From contig NZ_OZ035533.1 in NCBI RefSeq assembly GCF_964033635.1, positions 248,001 to 312,000 of the forward strand: a stretch of 64,000 nucleotides of DNA, read 5' to 3'. A model generated the notes under the pieces. It was given only the letters and a program-made list of their open reading frames with translations, ran no database searches and had not been told where the DNA came from. Of the stretch, positions 34,207 through 43,019 are shown in pieces. The first letter of the stretch is position 1, and every line of letters begins with the position of its first letter. The DNA comes from Chitinophaga sp. MM2321 (GTDB taxonomy: Bacteria > Bacteroidota > Bacteroidia > Chitinophagales > Chitinophagaceae). The position numbers and the translations under genes are program-made.

Positions 34207-35535
34207 TCAGCCAATCTGGTTCAGCAGATCCAGCACTTTCTCCCGCTTCAATATTAAATAACCGATTTTCTCTTTTGCAATACCATCTTTCAACAAATAA
34301 GTAAAATGCAGGTTATCATCAAACACTTCAGACTCAAAATATTTGAAGAGAATTCTTTTTTCATCACGCAGTTCATCCGCTATTTCATAGAGATGGGTAG
34401 ATAAAATAAAAAGACAGTTAGTACTGCGCAGCAATCCGCGGATAACCGCCAGGGAACAGTTTTTAGCGTCTTCTACATTCGTGCCTTTAAACATTTCATC
34501 TATCAGTACCAGCCAGTTTTTGCCGTTATTGATCTGTATGATGGTATTTTTAATCCGTAATACTTCGCTGTAAAAATAACTTTCACCTTTAAAGATATTA
34601 TCCTGCACCTGTATGTTGCTGGAAATACCATGGAAAAAGCTCAGCTCCATTTGCTCCGCAGGCACGCCCATGCCTATATGCGCCATGAACACTGCAATAC
34701 CTACTGCCCTGATAAATGTTGTTTTGCCGGCCATATTAGCGCCGGTGAGGAACATGAAGTGATTGGTTTCATCCAGCGAAAGATCATAGGCTATCGGTTC
34801 AGGCAAAATAATATGATAGAGCTGCGATGCTTTTATCAGCGGCTGCGTACTGCCGGAAAACATAGGGAAGTGCAGGTTATAATGCTTCATGGCTTTGGCC
34901 ATGCCATAGAAGGCATCTAACTGATGATATAAAGTAACCAGTTCTTCCACTACTTTTCTATGTCTTCTCCTGACATAATTATCATAGCGCATGATCTGTA
35001 CATAGTTCAGCTTACCTTCTTCTTCTGCCTGTAAAATATCACTGAAATCCTGCCGGTGCAGTAGCTGCTCCGCCCTGTCCAGCAAGGTTTTTAGCACTTT
35101 TGGTGTCTCGTCTGAATTGAATACGCTTACAAAAGTGCGGAAACCACGCAGCAGATTTACCAGTTGTGTAAAAGAGAATTTTATGTACCCGAAATCAGGG
35201 GCATACATGGTTTTATTAATTGCAGCCTGAATATGAAGTGCAACACCTTCCGTATTTGAAATGGGCTCTATCTGCGCTTCCATATAATTTTCCACCACCA
35301 CAATAGTACCGTTGGAAATAATGGAGGGCCAGTTACTTTCCTGTTCCAGTATATATTTCAGTGCTTTCTGTCTGCTTTCAATGGTTGCAATGTTCTGAAG
35401 GGGAGAGCTGAACAGTTGACGGAGGTATTCGCGTCCACCTGCGGTGGTCGTGAAGTTCAGCCGGTTAAAAAGGGAATATTCTTCATCCCTGTTGAAAATA
35501 GACAGGTCGTTATAGGATGTTTTGTCCAATTGCAT
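34207..35535 (-). CDS. MutS-like ATPase lacking mismatch-recognition domains
   Basis: 442 residues, about half of a full MutS. It keeps the core/lever region and the MutS ATPase: Walker A LTGANMAGKTTFIRAVG, Walker B WLVLIDEMFKGTN, and STHLYEIADEL. The N-terminal mismatch-binding domain I is absent (it starts in the core region), as in a Bacteroidota-specific MutS-like group. Role is uncertain: it may act in recombination control or structure recognition rather than in mismatch repair. Confidence 0.87.
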   Translation of the reverse strand: MQLDKTSYNDLSIFNRDEEYSLFNRLNFTTTAGGREYLRQLFSSPLQNIATIESRQKALKYILEQESNWPSIISNGTIVVVENYMEAQIEPISNTEGVALHIQAAINKTMYAPDFGYIKFSFTQLVNLLRGFRTFVSVFNSDETPKVLKTLLDRAEQLLHRQDFSDILQAEEEGKLNYVQIMRYDNYVRRRHRKVVEELVTLYHQLDAFYGMAKAMKHYNLHFPMFSGSTQPLIKASQLYHIILPEPIAYDLSLDETNHFMFLTGANMAGKTTFIRAVGIAVFMAHIGMGVPAEQMELSFFHGISSNIQVQDNIFKGESYFYSEVLRIKNTIIQINNGKNWLVLIDEMFKGTNVEDAKNCSLAVIRGLLRSTNCLFILSTHLYEIADELRDEKRILFKYFESEVFDDNLHFTYLLKDGIAKEKIGYLILKREKVLDLLNQIG

Positions 35536-35613
35536 GCAACGACATTTTGGTTAATATATGCAGATAGATGCCAGAAATGAAAAATTCCACAATCCGTAAA
35601 TCCCCAAATCGGA

Positions 35614-36957
35614 TTAGGAATTGAACGCCAGTCGTTTCCCTTTTACAGATTCATCAAATTTACCATTGTTATAAGCCAGGTGGCCGCTTACAAAAGTGTG
35701 TGTGATGGCTGCGGGGAAGGTATGACCATCAAATGGGCTCCAGCCGCATTTATAATAAATATTTTGTTTGTTCACGGATGTATTGCCTTGCAGGTCTACG
35801 ATTACACAGTCTGCAAAATATCCTTCGCGTAAAAATCCTCTTTCTTTTATGTTGAAGCAGATAGCCGGCGCATGGCTCATTTTTTCCACTACTTTTTCTA
35901 TGGAGATAGCACCTTGTCTGGCATATTCCAGCATGAGGAGCAAGCTGTGTTGCACTAATGGCACACCGGATGGCGCTTGCAGATAGGGTTGTTGTTTTTC
36001 TGCCCAGGTATGCGGCGCATGGTCTGTAGCAATGATATCAAGGCGGTCGTCCAGGAGTCCCTGCCACAGGGCGGTTTTGTTTTCCGGTGCTTTGATAGCC
36101 GGGTTGCATTTGATGAGATTACCGTATTGTGCATAATCATCTGCGGTGAAGTGCAGGTGATGTACACACACTTCGGCGGTGATGCGTTTGTCTGCCAGCG
36201 GCATCATATTGCTGAAGAGTTGTAATTCTTTGGCGGTGGAGATATGCAGGATGTGCAGGCGGGCATCATGTTTTTTGGCAAATTGAACGGCCGTCCATGA
36301 CGACTCGAAACAGGCTTCCACATTGCGTATGAGCGGATGGTCGGCAGCGGTGAGCTGGTCGCCTTTTTCGCGTTGGAACTGTTCCATATTGGCACGGATG
36401 ATTTTTTCATCTTCACAGTGTGTGGCAATCAGGAGTTCAGTACCGGAAAATATTTTTTCCAGGGTGAGATAATTATCTACCAGCATATTACCGGTGGAAG
36501 AACCCATAAATATTTTCACACCGCAAACACTGTCTTTTTTGCTATTCGTTTTCAGGACTTCTTCCACATTATCGTTGGAAACGCCCATGAAAAAAGAGTA
36601 GTTAGCCAGGGAATGTTGTTTTCCGATGACATATTTATCTTCCAGTAATTCCTGGGTAAGGGCTGCGGGTTTGGTGTTGGGCATTTCCATGAAGCTGGTA
36701 GTGCCACCGGCCACGGCTGCGCGTGCTTCTGTATAAATAGTGGCTTTTTCTGTCAGGCCCGGCTCCCGGAAATGCACCTGGTCGTCTATAACGCCCGGCA
36801 GCAGATGTTTTCCTTCTCCGTTAATTTCTGTGTAATTTCCACTGGCAGTTATGTTGGAGGCTATTTTTTCAATGCGGTTGTTGCTGATCAACACATCCTG
36901 TACCGTAGTACGCCCTTCATTTACTACCGATATATTTCTGATGAGATAATTTTGCAT
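35614..36957 (-). CDS. pyrC: dihydroorotase (class I-like)
   Basis: 447 residues. Forms or opens the dihydroorotate ring in pyrimidine synthesis. Amidohydrolase motifs: PGVIDDQVHFREPGLTEKA, MEMPNTKPAA, the metal-bridging KIFMGSSTG, ATHCEDE, HILHISTA and IATDHAPHTWAEK. The first metal-ligand pair is normally HxH; here it reads Q-V-H, which appears to be the usual Bacteroidota form. The start MQNYLIRNISVV fits. It is 24 bp downstream of the PorT gene on the same strand. Confidence 0.9.
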   Translation of the reverse strand: MQNYLIRNISVVNEGRTTVQDVLISNNRIEKIASNITASGNYTEINGEGKHLLPGVIDDQVHFREPGLTEKATIYTEARAAVAGGTTSFMEMPNTKPAALTQELLEDKYVIGKQHSLANYSFFMGVSNDNVEEVLKTNSKKDSVCGVKIFMGSSTGNMLVDNYLTLEKIFSGTELLIATHCEDEKIIRANMEQFQREKGDQLTAADHPLIRNVEACFESSWTAVQFAKKHDARLHILHISTAKELQLFSNMMPLADKRITAEVCVHHLHFTADDYAQYGNLIKCNPAIKAPENKTALWQGLLDDRLDIIATDHAPHTWAEKQQPYLQAPSGVPLVQHSLLLMLEYARQGAISIEKVVEKMSHAPAICFNIKERGFLREGYFADCVIVDLQGNTSVNKQNIYYKCGWSPFDGHTFPAAITHTFVSGHLAYNNGKFDESVKGKRLAFNS

Positions 36958-36981
36958 ACAACAAAAATAGATAATTCCGAT

Positions 36982-37683
36982 TTACCCTTCAAGGTGAATC
37001 GAAAACACGATCATTCTTGATTGCAGCTTTTCGATAACATTTGCATAGCGAAGGTGAGGATCTTTCACGAGTACATTGCCAAGACCGTTGCTGATCTTGA
37101 ACTCAGGCGAAAAGATGAAGCTTTCGAAGTAAAATTCAAAGCCGGCGCCGGCTTCATAGCCGTAGTCGCTTTTTTTGATCTTGATGAGGTCCTCTGCTCT
37201 GCGTGCGCGTGCATTGGAGGCCAGATCGTAGTCATATTTCAGGCCACCGATCACATATACGCGCATGTTGTTGATGCGGTCTGACTTAAACTTTACTTGT
37301 AGCGGGAAGCTCAGCAGGATGGATTCAATCTTTTTCTCGGTATCCTGTGGTTTGGGATAGGTATCGCGGTAGTAGAGGTTTTTGGAAGCGAAGAAGAGCT
37401 GCGGATTAAAACGCAGGTCAAAATGCTCGCTCAGGCGTGCATTGGCCAGTAATCCCAGGTTGAAGCCCATTGTTTTCAGGGGCTCGGCCACCATAATGGA
37501 GTCATCAGCCAGGAAGGCCGTGCTGTGCGTAAGTTTGAAATAGGACTGGTTGGCAGCCAGTGTAATTCCAAAGTAGTAGGGCTTTGCATCGTGTTCCTCC
37601 ATATTCAGGTTTGATTGTGCTTTTGCCGGCAGCACAATCGTTGCTAACAGGAATATCAGCGCGTAGCGCAGTAGATGGAACAT
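36982..37683 (-). CDS. porT: PorT, outer-membrane protein of the type IX secretion system
   Basis: 233 residues from the ATG at 37683, giving a good signal peptide (LLRYALIFLLATIVLPAKA, cleaved after AKA). The frame is open to 37707, and either start overlaps the end of ubiE. The mature part is an 8-strand beta barrel with FGITLAANQSYFKL, LSEHFDLRFNPQLFFASKNLYY, VYVIGGLKYDYDLASN and a C-terminal Ile-His-Leu-Glu-Gly end. PorT next to ubiE is a common Bacteroidota order. The protein is needed for T9SS; a client with a T9SS sorting domain is encoded at 15458. Confidence 0.88.
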   Translation of the reverse strand: MFHLLRYALIFLLATIVLPAKAQSNLNMEEHDAKPYYFGITLAANQSYFKLTHSTAFLADDSIMVAEPLKTMGFNLGLLANARLSEHFDLRFNPQLFFASKNLYYRDTYPKPQDTEKKIESILLSFPLQVKFKSDRINNMRVYVIGGLKYDYDLASNARARRAEDLIKIKKSDYGYEAGAGFEFYFESFIFSPEFKISNGLGNVLVKDPHLRYANVIEKLQSRMIVFSIHLEG

Positions 37684-38402
37684 ATGCCGAAGGATAGCGT
37701 TTTGCATGTAACGGCCTGGAAACCTGTGTTAATTAATATTGTTTTCATCGCTTCACCCTGCGGAAATGCTTTCACTGATTCCGGCAGATAACTGTAAGCA
37801 GCTTCACTTTTGGCGATCCATTTCCCGATCAGGGGCGTGATATAACGAAAATACAAATTATATAATTGTTTAATGGGGAAAACTGTTGGATTGGAAAATT
37901 CAAGGATCACCAATTTGCCCGCCGGTTTCAGTACCCGCCTCATTTCAGACAGCCCTTTTTCCAGATTCTCAAAATTGCGCACACCAAAGGCTACTGTTAT
38001 GGCATCAAACGTCTGTTCCGGAAAACTTATTGTTTCGCTATCGCCCAGTTGCAGGGTAATTTTGTTGTCCAGCCCCAGTTTTTTGATCTTTTCGCGGCCA
38101 TGGGAAAGCATTCCTTCAGATATATCGATGCCCACAATGCTGTCAGGACGGAGGCGCTTTTCGGCCATGATGGCGAAGTCGCCGGTGCCGGTAGCCACAT
38201 CCAGCATCTGTTTGGGCTGAAGGGACTTTAAATAGGAAAGCGCCTTTTTACGCCAGATAACGTCGATTCCGAGCGACATAAAATGGTTAAGAAAGTCGTA
38301 ACGGAAAGCAATATCATCAAACATGGATGCTATCTGCTCCTTCTTGCTTAATTTTGACCCTTCAAAGGGAACGATCTTCTGAACATTTGCATTTTCTGAC
38401 AT
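37656..38402 (-). CDS. ubiE: demethylmenaquinone methyltransferase
   Basis: 248 residues from ATG at 38402 (MSENANVQKIV); a longer frame to 38432 adds an unlikely leader. SAM-binding fold: MLDVATGTGDFAIMAEKRL, IVGIDISEGML, the class signatures AFRYDFLNHFMSLGIDVIWR and TVAFGVRNFENLEKGLSEMRRVLKP. It methylates demethylmenaquinone in the last step of menaquinone synthesis, in line with a Bacteroidota respiratory chain. A TAACTTTG box at 38409-38416 just upstream may be the promoter -7 element, but no -33 partner was seen at the right distance. Confidence 0.95.
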   Translation of the reverse strand: MSENANVQKIVPFEGSKLSKKEQIASMFDDIAFRYDFLNHFMSLGIDVIWRKKALSYLKSLQPKQMLDVATGTGDFAIMAEKRLRPDSIVGIDISEGMLSHGREKIKKLGLDNKITLQLGDSETISFPEQTFDAITVAFGVRNFENLEKGLSEMRRVLKPAGKLVILEFSNPTVFPIKQLYNLYFRYITPLIGKWIAKSEAAYSYLPESVKAFPQGEAMKTILINTGFQAVTCKTLSFGICSIYCATR

Positions 38403-38489
38403 AGGCCGCAAAGTTAAAGAAAATGTAGGCATATGGCGGACAGCAAATCAGGAGAAGCGGGATTTTTAATGGAACAAAGTAATATCATT

Positions 38490-39098
38490 ATGATTATTAA
38501 GTCAGCAGAATATCTTATCAGCAGCCCGGATTGGGAGAAATGTCCCACCCCCAATATGCCGGAATATGCCTTTATAGGCCGTTCCAACGTAGGGAAGTCT
38601 TCGCTGATCAATATATTGGCTAACAACGAGAAACTGGCTAAAACGTCCGGAACACCCGGTAAAACGCAGCTGATAAACCATTTTGTTATAAACCAGTTGT
38701 GGTACCTGGTAGATCTGCCCGGCTACGGATTTGCTAAAAGAAGTTTGTCTCAGCGCCGGCAATGGGAACAAATGATCGAAAACTACCTGCGCAAACGTCC
38801 CAACCTGGTCAGTGTTTTTGTGCTCATCGACAGTCGTCATGCCCCGCAGAAAATAGATCTGGAGTTTGTGAACCAGCTGGGTGCCTGGAATATTCCTTTC
38901 AGCCTGGTATTTACAAAAGCCGATAAAAGCACGCAGGCAGAAGTAAGCCGCAACGTAAAAACTTTCTTAAACAAGATGCGCGAAACCTGGCAGTTCCTGC
39001 CACCTAATTTCGTTACTTCTACCGTAAAGAAAACCGGCAGAGATGCCATCCTCACTTATATTGATGAACTGAATGCACAGTTCAGGGCCATTGCCTGA
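38490..39098 (+). CDS. engB: ribosome biogenesis GTPase YihA/EngB
   Basis: 202 residues from ATG at 38490 (MIIKSAEYLISSPDW), the usual family start; the frame is open to 38433. GTPase motifs: G1 GRSNVGKSSLIN, G2 region TPGKTQLINHF, G3 DLPGYGFAKR, G4 TKAD, and G5 SxxKK (TSTVKKTG). Involved in assembly of the large ribosomal subunit; essential in most bacteria. Divergent from ubiE with only about 90 bp between starts. Confidence 0.95.
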   Translation: MIIKSAEYLISSPDWEKCPTPNMPEYAFIGRSNVGKSSLINILANNEKLAKTSGTPGKTQLINHFVINQLWYLVDLPGYGFAKRSLSQRRQWEQMIENYLRKRPNLVSVFVLIDSRHAPQKIDLEFVNQLGAWNIPFSLVFTKADKSTQAEVSRNVKTFLNKMRETWQFLPPNFVTSTVKKTGRDAILTYIDELNAQFRAIA

Positions 39099-39117
39099 GT
39101 AAGGGTTCCGTCTATAT

Positions 39118-39158
39118 AAAAAGGTCTAACGTGTACACATACACGTTAGACCTTTTTT
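39118..39158. terminator. perfect 18-bp terminator hairpin
   Basis: Arms 39118-39135 and 39140-39157 are perfect reverse complements with loop CACA, flanked by A and T runs on both sides. It separates the convergent engB and ykuK-like genes. Confidence 0.92.
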
Positions 39159-39320
39159 ATTGGCATAAAGTACAAACCGTATATAAAGTGTAAGGAGAAA
39201 AGGAAATGTTACAGGAATAGCTAGAAAGGAGGCCGGATAGGGGAGAGGGAATCACCTGACGTGAGAAATCACATCATAAAAGTAAAGAGAGGTACAATAT
39301 TACAGGTGCGTTCGGCTGGT

Positions 39321-39794
39321 TTAATTTACCACCTTATCAGCGCAGCTGCTACTGGCAAAAGCTTCGGGTTTGGCTTTGAAAGCGAAGCCCATACCGAGGA
39401 TGTAACCCATGGCTTCACGCAGGGCCAGGTTACTTTTGAATTGCGGATTCGTATTGATATCTGCGTGTACTTCCATGTCTACATCGTATTCGGTAAACAG
39501 GTCACACAGTTCATACGCAATTTCAATACTCTTGGCTACTTCCACCAGCATACGTTCTTTGATGGAATAGCAGTCTTTGGTTTTTTCATTGTGGATAAAC
39601 ATAAATCCGCCGTGACCTTCCCGCAGGAAAACGATTACTGTAGCAAATTCAGTATCCACTCCCTTTACCTGGGAATCGGTGCCAATGCACACTTTCAGGC
39701 GATAGCCCAGGCCTGTTTCGCGAATAATGGCTTGTCGCACTTCTTCCTTGACCGGAAGGTGGATGGCCTCTCCATTAAATCTTCTCCATTGCAT
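39321..39794 (-). CDS. YkuK-family (DUF458) RNase H-like protein
   Basis: 157 residues from the ATG at 39794 (MQWRRFNGEAIHLP); three extra codons are possible. Family features: YRLKVCIGTDSQVKG with the first acidic residue, FATVIVFLREGHGGFMFI, VEVAKSIEIAYEL and MEVHADINTNPQFKSN, then AMGYILGMGFAFKAKPEAFASSSCADKVVN. The fold is predicted to be RNase H-like with conserved acidic residues; the reaction is unproven. Confidence 0.9.
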   Translation of the reverse strand: MQWRRFNGEAIHLPVKEEVRQAIIRETGLGYRLKVCIGTDSQVKGVDTEFATVIVFLREGHGGFMFIHNEKTKDCYSIKERMLVEVAKSIEIAYELCDLFTEYDVDMEVHADINTNPQFKSNLALREAMGYILGMGFAFKAKPEAFASSSCADKVVN

Positions 39795-39939
39795 AAAGAG
39801 CATAATTAAATAGTGAACATGCGAATGCGTCAGATGATATTGCCAGCCGAATGAAGTAATGCCAAGCTAGTTACGGATCAACAAAATGGAATGGATCCAT
39901 TGGGTAAGAACAACGGGTATGTATTCTTCGAATATACGA

Positions 39940-39972
39940 AAAAGCTGTTAGCCATAACTAACAGCTTTTATT
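39940..39972 (-). terminator. terminator of the CoA-binding protein gene
   Basis: 12-bp perfect stem AAAAGCTGTTAG (39940-39951) with CTAACAGCTTTT (39958-39969), six-base loop, A/T runs on both sides. Confidence 0.85.
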
Positions 39973-40007
39973 ATAATTTAATTAATTTTTTTGAGAGAGA
40001 TGATCAG

Positions 40008-40385
40008 CTAGAACTGTCCTGTGCTCAGCATTACCAGCGTACAGGCTTCTACCGGCTGAATATTATGCTGCGTGGCCATTGCTGCCAGTTCTTCATTTTC
40101 CGTTCCGGGATTGAAGATTATGCGGCGGGGATGCAGCTGAAGGATATAATCGTAATACTCCTGCTGCAATACAGGATTCAGGTAAAGGGTAACGGTATCT
40201 ACGTTTTCCAGTGCCGGATGTTCCGTGATCACCGGCGTATCGCCGATGCTGGCAGCGCGTTTGCCGATAGCTACTACCGGGTGTCCTTTGGCGGTGAGCC
40301 TTGTTACGGCCATGTTGCTGTATCTTGCCGGGTTAGGTGAAGCACCTAATACCACGGTGAGCTTTTTGTCATTGGTGGTTTCCAT
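40008..40385 (-). CDS. CoA-binding domain protein (YccU-like)
   Basis: 125 residues; a single Rossmann-like CoA-binding domain: TVVLGASPNPARYSNMA, GHPVVAIGKR, VDTVTLYLNPVLQQEYYDYI, RRIIFNPGTENEEL and a Cys near the end (VEACTLVML). Members bind CoA, perhaps to protect it or regulate; catalytic role unknown. Stands alone with its own terminator. Confidence 0.9.
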   Translation of the reverse strand: METTNDKKLTVVLGASPNPARYSNMAVTRLTAKGHPVVAIGKRAASIGDTPVITEHPALENVDTVTLYLNPVLQQEYYDYILQLHPRRIIFNPGTENEELAAMATQHNIQPVEACTLVMLSTGQF

Positions 40386-40458
40386 CTTCCAAAATTACGA
40401 AATCCGGCACAAGTGATAAGCACGGTGCAGTCATGTTTGAAATAGAATGATAAAAGAT

Positions 40459-40965
40459 TTATTTGATGAGTTTCAGCAAGCTGCTGTAAAACCAGTTCTC
40501 TTCTGATTTAATAAAAGCACTAATGGTTTTATCGGTTTGTTGTGCAAACTTGTTGATGTTGGAGATGGAATCTTTGAAGGATTTCAGTTCCCTGTCTTTC
40601 GGGTCGCCTTCTGCCTGTTGTAGTTGCAGCAGTACTTTCATGATAGGGTCCAGTTCCCTTTTCTTTCTTTCCCGGGCAATGTAGGTAGCTACTTTCCAGA
40701 TATCTTTTTCTGCAATAAAAAACTCTTTTCTTTCACCGGGAATAAGTACCCGTTCTACGAGTCCCCAGTTGATCAGCTCCCGCACATTCATGTTGGTATT
40801 TCCCCGGGAGATATTCAGTTCGGCCATGATATTATCAGCACTCAACGGATCAGGCATCACCAGCAATAACGCGTGGATCTGAGCCATGGTACGGTTAATA
40901 CCCCATTGAGCCCCCAGTGATCCCCAGGTTTGGATAAACTGCGCTTTTGCTTCTACTAAATTCAT
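40459..40965 (-). CDS. GbsR/MarR-family transcriptional regulator
   Basis: 168 residues with a winged helix: WGINRTMAQIHALLLVMPDPLSADNIMAELNISR contains the recognition helix (NISRGNTNMNVRELINWG) and a wing RVLIPGERKEFF. C-terminal part is helical. GbsR members answer choline or stress signals, but in Bacteroidota the ligand is unknown. The gene lies downstream of the 50-bp inverted repeat, whose left arm sits 61 bp before its start. Confidence 0.88.
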   Translation of the reverse strand: MNLVEAKAQFIQTWGSLGAQWGINRTMAQIHALLLVMPDPLSADNIMAELNISRGNTNMNVRELINWGLVERVLIPGERKEFFIAEKDIWKVATYIARERKKRELDPIMKVLLQLQQAEGDPKDRELKSFKDSISNINKFAQQTDKTISAFIKSEENWFYSSLLKLIK

Positions 40966-41026
40966 ATGATGCTATTTTCAGTTCAAATGTATACCAAGTT
41001 TTTGAACTTTCAAAAGATAATGAAAG

Positions 41027-41258
41027 GACCAGGATTAAAGGATTATAAGATTTATCGGATGGGTGTTTTGTTGTTTGATTTTTTTTAAAAGAATTTTTAA
41101 ACCTAAATCCTGTATCGCTATTTCAGGACTAGACAGCATAATAAAAAAAGAAGTCCTGCTTGTTAAGGCAGGACTTCTTTCTATACAAATTTTTATACAA
41201 TTCTAATTAAACAACAAAACACCCATCCGATAAATCTTATAATCCTTTAATCCTGGTC
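41027..41258. repeat. perfect 50-bp inverted repeat flanking the pdhC terminator
   Basis: Left arm 41027-41076 and right arm 41209-41258 are exact reverse complements over 50 bases. The right arm begins at the last base of the pdhC stop codon and runs through its 3' UTR; the left arm lies in the upstream region of the GbsR-like gene. The 132-base centre contains an ordinary terminator hairpin. Confidence 0.95.
41148..41181 (-). terminator. terminator inside the 50-bp inverted repeat
   Basis: 13-bp stem AAAGAAGTCCTGC with GCAGGACTTCTTT, 8-base loop, preceded on the plus strand by a run of A (T run on minus). Ends the pdhC transcript. Confidence 0.88.
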
Positions 41259-42901
41259 TATACCAGCATTGTCACCGGATTTTCCAGGTACCCTTTCAGG
41301 GTTGCGAGGAAACGTGCGCCTACGGCTCCGTCCACACTTCTGTGGTCGCAGCTCAGGGTGAGCTTCATGATGTTGGCTATTTTCACCTGGCCTTTTTCCA
41401 CGATGGCTGTTTCCTTGATACCACCTACAGCCAGGATAGCAGAATCCGGCGGGTTGATGATAGCAGTGAACTCTTCGATACCCAGCATCCCCAGGTTGGA
41501 GATGGTAAAGGTATTTCCGGAGAAATCGGGTGGTTGCAGTTTTTTGTTTTTGGCTTTGTCGTATAGTCCTTTTGCTTCACCAGCTATCTGGCTCAGTGTT
41601 TTCTGATCAGCAAAACGGATTACCGGAACAATCAGGCCATCTTCGATAGCTACTGCGGAACCGATATGAATATGTTGGTTATGACGGATAAAGTCTCCCA
41701 TCCAGCTGCTGTTGACATCAGGATGCTGGCGCAATGCCAGTGCAGAAGCTTTGATCACCATGTCATTGAAGGAAATCTTCACGGGAGAGATTTCGTTGAT
41801 GGCCTTGCGGGCATCCATGGCTTTATCCATATTCACTTCTATTTTCAGGTAGAAGTGAGGAGCTGTAAACTTGCTTTCGCTCAGGCGTTTGGCAATAACC
41901 TGGCGCATTTTGGTAAGCGGTGTATCGGTATAACCTTCCTGTCCGGCTGGTACAAAAGCGGGTGCAGTTGCAGCGCCGGTTTGAGCAGCAGCAGGTGCCG
42001 CAGCGGCAGCAGGAACGAAATTATCCACATCTTTTTTCACGATGCGGCCATTATCACCGGAACCAGCTACCTGCTGAATGTCGATGCCTTTTTCTGCCGC
42101 CAGCTTTTTAGCCAGGGGAGAAGCTTTCACACGACCATCAGTAGTATTGGCGGTTGCTGTTGTGGCAGCGGGTGCCGCATCAGCAGCGGGAGTGGCGGCA
42201 GGAGCAGCAGCGCCTTCTGTTGCTTTCGCAGCAGGGGCCGCGTTTTCAGCAGCCAGGATAGCATCTATACTGGTGCCTGGTTTGCCTACTATAGCGATGA
42301 TACCATTTATTTTGGCAGCTTCGCCTTCTTTCACGCCTACATATAATAAAGTACCGTCGGCATAGCCCATTACTTCCATGGTTGCTTTATCCGTTTCCAC
42401 TTCAGCCAGTACATCATCATTCTTCACTACATCGCCTACTTTTTTATTCCAGGCAACTATTTTTCCTTCTGTCATGGTATCGCTCAGGAGCGGCATCCGG
42501 ATAACAGTTGCATTTTTCAGTGCTTCTTTCAATGCAGCATCATCAGCAGCGGGAGCAGCTTGTGGCGCTGGCGCCGGTGCTGCAGCTGCTGGTTGGGCAG
42601 GAGTAGCCGCCGCAGCAGCAGGTGCGCTGGCGGAGCTTTCCAGTAAAGGTTTATAGTCCTCTCCCGGTTTGCCTACAATGGCAATTATTTCATTAATCTT
42701 AGCTGCTTTTCCTTTTTCCACGCCAATGTACAACAAGGTTCCTTCCACATACCCCATCACTTCCATTGTTGCTTTATCGGTCTCCACTTCAGCAATCACA
42801 TCGTCTGCTTTTACTTTATCGCCCACCTTTTTATGCCATGCCGCAATCACCCCTTCCGTCATCGTATCACTCAAGAGGGGCATTCTGATAACTTCTGCCA
42901 T
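41258..42901 (-). CDS. pdhC: pyruvate dehydrogenase E2, dihydrolipoamide acetyltransferase
   Basis: 547 residues. Two lipoyl domains, about 1-80 and 132-210, each with the lipoylated Lys in EVETDKATMEVMGY. Between and after them are long Ala/Pro-rich linkers. A peripheral subunit-binding domain follows at about 258-295 (ASPLAKKLAAEKGIDIQQVAGSGDNGRIVKKDV), then the acetyltransferase domain with the catalytic SCDHRSVDGAVGARFL. Transfers the acetyl group from lipoamide to CoA. E1 and E3 are not in this window. Confidence 0.94.
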   Translation of the reverse strand: MAEVIRMPLLSDTMTEGVIAAWHKKVGDKVKADDVIAEVETDKATMEVMGYVEGTLLYIGVEKGKAAKINEIIAIVGKPGEDYKPLLESSASAPAAAAATPAQPAAAAPAPAPQAAPAADDAALKEALKNATVIRMPLLSDTMTEGKIVAWNKKVGDVVKNDDVLAEVETDKATMEVMGYADGTLLYVGVKEGEAAKINGIIAIVGKPGTSIDAILAAENAAPAAKATEGAAAPAATPAADAAPAATTATANTTDGRVKASPLAKKLAAEKGIDIQQVAGSGDNGRIVKKDVDNFVPAAAAAPAAAQTGAATAPAFVPAGQEGYTDTPLTKMRQVIAKRLSESKFTAPHFYLKIEVNMDKAMDARKAINEISPVKISFNDMVIKASALALRQHPDVNSSWMGDFIRHNQHIHIGSAVAIEDGLIVPVIRFADQKTLSQIAGEAKGLYDKAKNKKLQPPDFSGNTFTISNLGMLGIEEFTAIINPPDSAILAVGGIKETAIVEKGQVKIANIMKLTLSCDHRSVDGAVGARFLATLKGYLENPVTMLV

Positions 42902-43019
42902 AGTGTTTATTCGAAATTTTGCTCAAACCTACATGTTTTTGCGCAAAAACGCAAAGAAGGAATGGCAAACTGTTTAAAAATGTCTAATGATAGTTAATAT
43001 TCAATAAGCGGAATTTGGA

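Noticed and set aside
41027..41258. Insertion sequence
   Set aside because: The 232-bp span between the ends of the inverted repeat has no transposase and no clear target-site duplication; at most a MITE-like element.
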